Assembly: GCF_002954405.1 (NCBI RefSeq)
Contig: NZ_MQWC01000004.1
Span: 2,685,909 to 2,749,908, forward strand
DNA from: Salinibacter sp. 10B
GTDB taxonomy: Bacteria > Bacteroidota > Rhodothermia > Rhodothermales > Salinibacteraceae
Direction: 5' to 3'
Length of the DNA stretch: 64,000 nt
Part shown: positions 60,792-64,000 of the stretch, piece after piece
Layout of the letters: each line of letters opens with the position of its first letter
Numbering within the stretch: position 1 is the stretch's first letter
Translations under genes and position numbers: made by a program
The notes under the pieces: model-generated
The model's input: only the letters and a program-made list of their open reading frames with translations
Database searches by the model: none
Told to the model about the DNA's origin: nothing

Positions 60792-62243
60792 ATGTCTCTC
60801 CCGTCCTCGTCTCAGCCGTCCACGCGCTCAGTGGCCCCGTGGCGTCAAGATCCGCAGCACGACGGATCGCTCTGGAGTACATTCTGGCGAGCTCTCTCGC
60901 CCTCTCAACTCTTTGTCGGGTCCTTTCTGCTTATGATCGCGGCGGGAACCGTTGGGTTCAAGGTGCTGCCGGGGCTCTATACAGGGCCGCCCCTGAACTG
61001 GCTCGACGCGCTTTTTACCGCAACGAGCGCCATCTGCGTGACGGGACTCATTGTGGTGGATACGGCGACCTACTTCACCACCTGGGGACAGGCGTACGTC
61101 CTGCTCCTCATTCAGCTCGGCGGGCTCGGCATCATTGCATTCACGTCGCTCATTATCGTGGTGCTGGGACGACGCATGTCGCTTCGGCAGGAGACCTTGA
61201 CGAGTGGGGCGGCGGGGATCGTGGAAGAGATTGACTATCGCGAACTGACGTGGGCCATTTTCCGATTCACGGTCCTCGCAGAGCTTCTCGGGGCGGTGCT
61301 GCTTTACGTTTGCTGGGGGCCGCAACTGGGGTGGACTGGCGCCGTGTGGCCATCGGTCTTTCATTCCATCAGCGCGTTTTGCAACGCGGGGTTCTCCACG
61401 TTCTCGACCTCGCTGATGGGCTTTCAGTCCAACCTACCGCTGCTGATGGTGGTGATGGCGCTCATTGTGGTGGGCGGGCTGGGCTTTCTCACGCTGGAGG
61501 AGCTCTACGTGTGGCGCCGTGTGTATCGAGAGAAGGAGCGTTTCCGGCTGTCAGTGCACTCGCAGCTCGTGCTTGGGACAACCGTCCTCCTCATCGTGGG
61601 CGGGTGGGTTGCATTCACGGCATTCGAGTGGGACAGTACGCTGGCGGGCATGTCGTGGGGAGAGCGCCTCGTGAACGGGCTCTTTGCGAGCATAACGCCC
61701 CGCACGGCGGGGTTCAACTCGATCGACTACGCGCAGATGGAGACGGAAACGAGTGTTCTGACGCTCATCTACATGATGATCGGCGGCTCGCCCGGCTCCA
61801 CGGCCGGAGGGGTGAAAACCACCACGTTCGCCATTCTCGGACTTCTGGCGTGGTCGCGACTCCACGGCAAGCCCACGACGAGCATTTCCGGCCGCACCCT
61901 CCCTGAAAGCACGGTGCAGAAGGCCATGAGCCTGTTCATCGTGGCGATTAGCATCGTCGCGCTTGGCATTTTCGTTTTCAGTACCACGGAAATTCCGCAC
62001 ACGATGCCAGCCGCCGATGCTCCATTCCTCTCCTACGTTTTCGAGGCTGTGAGCGCCTTCAACACCGTGGGGTTATCAATGGGCGCAACCGGGGCGTTGA
62101 CGGAGGCTGGGCGCATCACGACCATCCTGCTCATGTTCATCGGGCGCGTGGGGACGCTCACGTTCGTCGCGGCGATGGCACGCGAGCCCAAACGCATTGC
62201 CGGGGGCTTTCGGTATGCGCACGAGGACGTAGCGATTGGCTAA
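60792..62243 (+). CDS. trkH: TrkH/KtrB-family potassium uptake subunit
   Basis: A 483-residue membrane protein with about eight to ten helices and four pore loops: TSAICVTGLIVVDT (about 80-93), SAFCNAGFSTFS, SITPRTAGFNSID and SAFNTVGLSMG (about 425-435). Each has the single selectivity-filter Gly of the Trk/Ktr/HKT superfamily. It moves K+ (with Na+ or H+) with a cytosolic TrkA/KtrA regulator, which is not encoded nearby. Osmotic adaptation fits a halophile or marine host. Length is in the KtrB-TrkH range, so the exact subtype is open. Confidence 0.92.
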   Translation: MSLPSSSQPSTRSVAPWRQDPQHDGSLWSTFWRALSPSQLFVGSFLLMIAAGTVGFKVLPGLYTGPPLNWLDALFTATSAICVTGLIVVDTATYFTTWGQAYVLLLIQLGGLGIIAFTSLIIVVLGRRMSLRQETLTSGAAGIVEEIDYRELTWAIFRFTVLAELLGAVLLYVCWGPQLGWTGAVWPSVFHSISAFCNAGFSTFSTSLMGFQSNLPLLMVVMALIVVGGLGFLTLEELYVWRRVYREKERFRLSVHSQLVLGTTVLLIVGGWVAFTAFEWDSTLAGMSWGERLVNGLFASITPRTAGFNSIDYAQMETETSVLTLIYMMIGGSPGSTAGGVKTTTFAILGLLAWSRLHGKPTTSISGRTLPESTVQKAMSLFIVAISIVALGIFVFSTTEIPHTMPAADAPFLSYVFEAVSAFNTVGLSMGATGALTEAGRITTILLMFIGRVGTLTFVAAMAREPKRIAGGFRYAHEDVAIG

Positions 62244-62526
62244 AATTCTTTCTCCCTGGCCTTGTGCTTTCTGTCAGCAGCTATAACCCGGGACGCATCC
62301 CTGTTCGGGTGAGAAATGTTGAAGGTAGGAAGGTTGCTGATGATTTCTCCTACACTTTGCTCCGATGCTCATTTTCGAAACAGAAGAGATCTCCATCGTT
62401 ACGCAGTCCTCATTTTCCAGCGGGTCGGGCAAGCATCAAAGCCATGCTCTGAACGTAACAGGTACTCTCTCCTAGGTAAAACGCGCCCGGACGCCCACAC
62501 TCCCAGACGCCCACACACTGGACGAG

Positions 62527-64000
62527 ATGCCCACCGCCGAATCCCTTCCTACGCAGGACCCCGTCATCGCCAACGCGTCGGTCACCGCCCGCGAGTCGGC
62601 GCAGGACCACATCGTGATCCGCGGGGCGCGGCAGCACAACCTGAAGGACGTGGACCTCGACCTGCCGCGCAACGAGCTCATCGTCTTCACCGGCCCGTCC
62701 GGCTCCGGCAAATCGAGCCTCTGCTTCGACACCATCTACGCCGAGGGCCAGCGCCGCTACGTGGAGAGCCTGAGCGCCTACGCGCGGCAATTTCTGGAGC
62801 GGATGGACAAGCCGGAGGCCGACCTCATCACCGGCCTCGCCCCGGCCATCGCCATCGAGCAGAAAACGTCGGGCAACAATCCGCGCTCGACCGTTGCCAC
62901 GCAGACGGAGATCTACGACCACCTGCGCCTCCTCTTCGCCCGCATCGGCACCACGTACTCGCCGGTGAGCGGAAAGCCCGTGAGCAAAGACACGCCGCAC
63001 GGCGTGGCCCACGCGCTGGAGGACGAGATGGAGGATGGCAGCCGGTTCTACCTCTGCGCGCCCATCCCCGAGCATTCGGACATGGCCCTGCGCGACGAGC
63101 TCCGCAGCCTCCGCGAACGCGGCTTCTACCGGATCCTCCTGCTTCCCACCGAACGGCAGGCGGAGAAGGGCGAAACGCCGGAGACGATCGACCTCAACCA
63201 GCAGGACCCCAGCAGCGTCAACAGCTACGGGCGCGACCGGCTGCTCGTCCTCATCGACCGGCTGAAGGTGAAGGCAGGCGACGAAGACACGCGCTCCCGC
63301 ATCGCCGAGTCTGTGGAGCAGGCGTTCGACGAGGGCGACGGCCGGTGCACGATTGTGCCCGCCCTGCGCGGTCGCGACGAACCGCCCGAAGACGGCGTCC
63401 CGACGTACGAGTTTAGCGCCCACTTTGAGCGGGACGGCATGCGGTTCAAGGAGCCGACGCCGCAGCTCTTCAGCTTCAACAGCCCGGTGGGCGCCTGTCC
63501 CACGTGCCAAGGCTTCGGGCGCGTGGCCGGGCTCGACGAGGATCTCATCATCCCTAACAAGGAGCTCTCGATCCGGGAGGGTGCTCTCGCGCCGTACCGC
63601 GGCGACAAGTGGAGCAAGCACTTCAAGGACCTGATCGCTGTGGCGGCGGACGTGGGCCTTAACATCGACTGCCCGTACCGCGAGCTGGAGGACTGGGAGA
63701 AAGAGCTCGTGTGGGAGGGCGAAGGCGACTACATCGGCCTTGAAGGTTTCTTCCGGTTCCTGGAGGAGAACTCCTACAAGCGGCACTACCGCATCTTCCG
63801 TGCCCGCTTCCGCGGCTACTCCGAATGCCCGGACTGCGAGGGCCACCGCCTGCGCGACGATGCCCTCTACGTGAAGGTGGGCGGCGACTCGGTTGAGAAG
63901 AAGCACATCGGCGAGGTCTGTGCGATGACGACGCGGGAGGCGCGCGACTACTTCGAAAACCTGGAGCTGACGGAGTACGAGCAGGAAGTGGCCGGGCGCG
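62527..64000 (+). CDS. uvrA: Excinuclease ABC subunit A, 5' part (partial at right edge)
   Basis: 491 codons of the UvrA N-terminal half are visible. ATG at 62527; Walker A TGPSGSGKSS at about 55-64, followed by the UvrA-typical FDTIYAEGQRRYVESLSAYARQFL block (read over residues 66-90). The zinc-binding cysteines appear in SPVGACPTCQGFG and SECPDCEGHRL. DNA-damage recognition in nucleotide excision repair. The gene runs off the right edge, so whether it is canonical UvrA or a shorter UvrA2 cannot be seen, though the insertion region is present. Confidence 0.96.
   Translation, partial: MPTAESLPTQDPVIANASVTARESAQDHIVIRGARQHNLKDVDLDLPRNELIVFTGPSGSGKSSLCFDTIYAEGQRRYVESLSAYARQFLERMDKPEADLITGLAPAIAIEQKTSGNNPRSTVATQTEIYDHLRLLFARIGTTYSPVSGKPVSKDTPHGVAHALEDEMEDGSRFYLCAPIPEHSDMALRDELRSLRERGFYRILLLPTERQAEKGETPETIDLNQQDPSSVNSYGRDRLLVLIDRLKVKAGDEDTRSRIAESVEQAFDEGDGRCTIVPALRGRDEPPEDGVPTYEFSAHFERDGMRFKEPTPQLFSFNSPVGACPTCQGFGRVAGLDEDLIIPNKELSIREGALAPYRGDKWSKHFKDLIAVAADVGLNIDCPYRELEDWEKELVWEGEGDYIGLEGFFRFLEENSYKRHYRIFRARFRGYSECPDCEGHRLRDDALYVKVGGDSVEKKHIGEVCAMTTREARDYFENLELTEYEQEVAGR

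Noticed and set aside
62410-63906. Minus-strand open frame of 498 codons opposite uvrA
   Set aside because: The opposite strand has an unmistakable UvrA sequence; this frame is its shadow.
1-64000. tRNA genes, rRNA genes and CRISPR arrays
   Set aside because: No tRNA T-loop sequence in a plausible cloverleaf, no rRNA-like block and no regularly spaced direct repeats were found by eye.

Overview
The window looks like chromosome of a moderately GC-rich, marine or halophilic member of the Bacteroidota/Rhodothermota side of the tree (Salinibacter/Rhodothermus type). The evidence is a SusC/SusD pair, two type IX secretion (T9SS) C-terminal sorting domains ending in the usual Gly-Leu-Tyr-Phe and Lys-Arg signatures, a FecI/FecR/TonB-receptor cassette, three CRTAC1-type FG-GAP/ASPIC lipoproteins, acidic proteins and few clear Shine-Dalgarno sites. 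No rRNA, tRNA, CRISPR array, prophage or intact insertion sequence was recognised.

Layout. 1-4611 (minus) is an exopolysaccharide/capsule export operon: an SLBB export protein, a Wzc-type tyrosine autokinase, a sulfotransferase and an ABC exporter cut by the left edge. An exosortase and a small membrane partner (4861-5964) are transcribed divergently from it. 6225-15354 (plus) encodes secreted proteins: two giant T9SS cargo proteins and a tandem pair of small paralogous exported proteins. 15355-15991 holds two perfect DnaA boxes and a repeated 10-mer. 15992-22744 (minus) encodes a UvrD-type helicase with an internal DEDDh exonuclease, an exported Pcm, an OsmC protein, an AhpD-like protein and a degenerate EEP-family protein.

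23097-46000 (minus) is a large glycan-use island: SusD, SusC, three CRTAC1/VCBS lipoproteins, then a GMC oxidoreductase, two TIM-barrel sugar isomerase/epimerases, a Gfo/Idh/MocA oxidoreductase, a Tat-exported gluconate-dehydrogenase-subunit-3 protein and a DUF1080 3-keto-glycoside hydrolase. Together these read as a periplasmic 3-keto-glycoside route: SusCD import, oxidation at C3 by the GMC/subunit-3 pair, non-hydrolytic cleavage by DUF1080, then isomerisation and reduction. An MNT-HEPN toxin-antitoxin pair sits inside it. A promoter-like sequence with two LacI-type operators lies upstream of susC.

46097-54279 carries a serine hydrolase, transketolase and transaldolase (non-oxidative pentose phosphate pathway), an SDR epimerase, a four-helix-bundle cassette flanked by inverted repeats, and RlmD. 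54872-60426 has a LacI regulator and an ECF sigma/FecR/TonB-receptor signalling unit. 60792-64000 has a TrkH/KtrB potassium channel subunit, with a strong inverted repeat just before its start codon, and the 5' part of uvrA.

The most notable points are the keto-glycoside island with its operator pair, the helicase-exonuclease architecture, the four-helix-bundle cassette, the DnaA-box/10-mer region and the repeat-rich gap at 37.9-38.3 kb. All functional calls come from reading motifs by eye; no database search was run.
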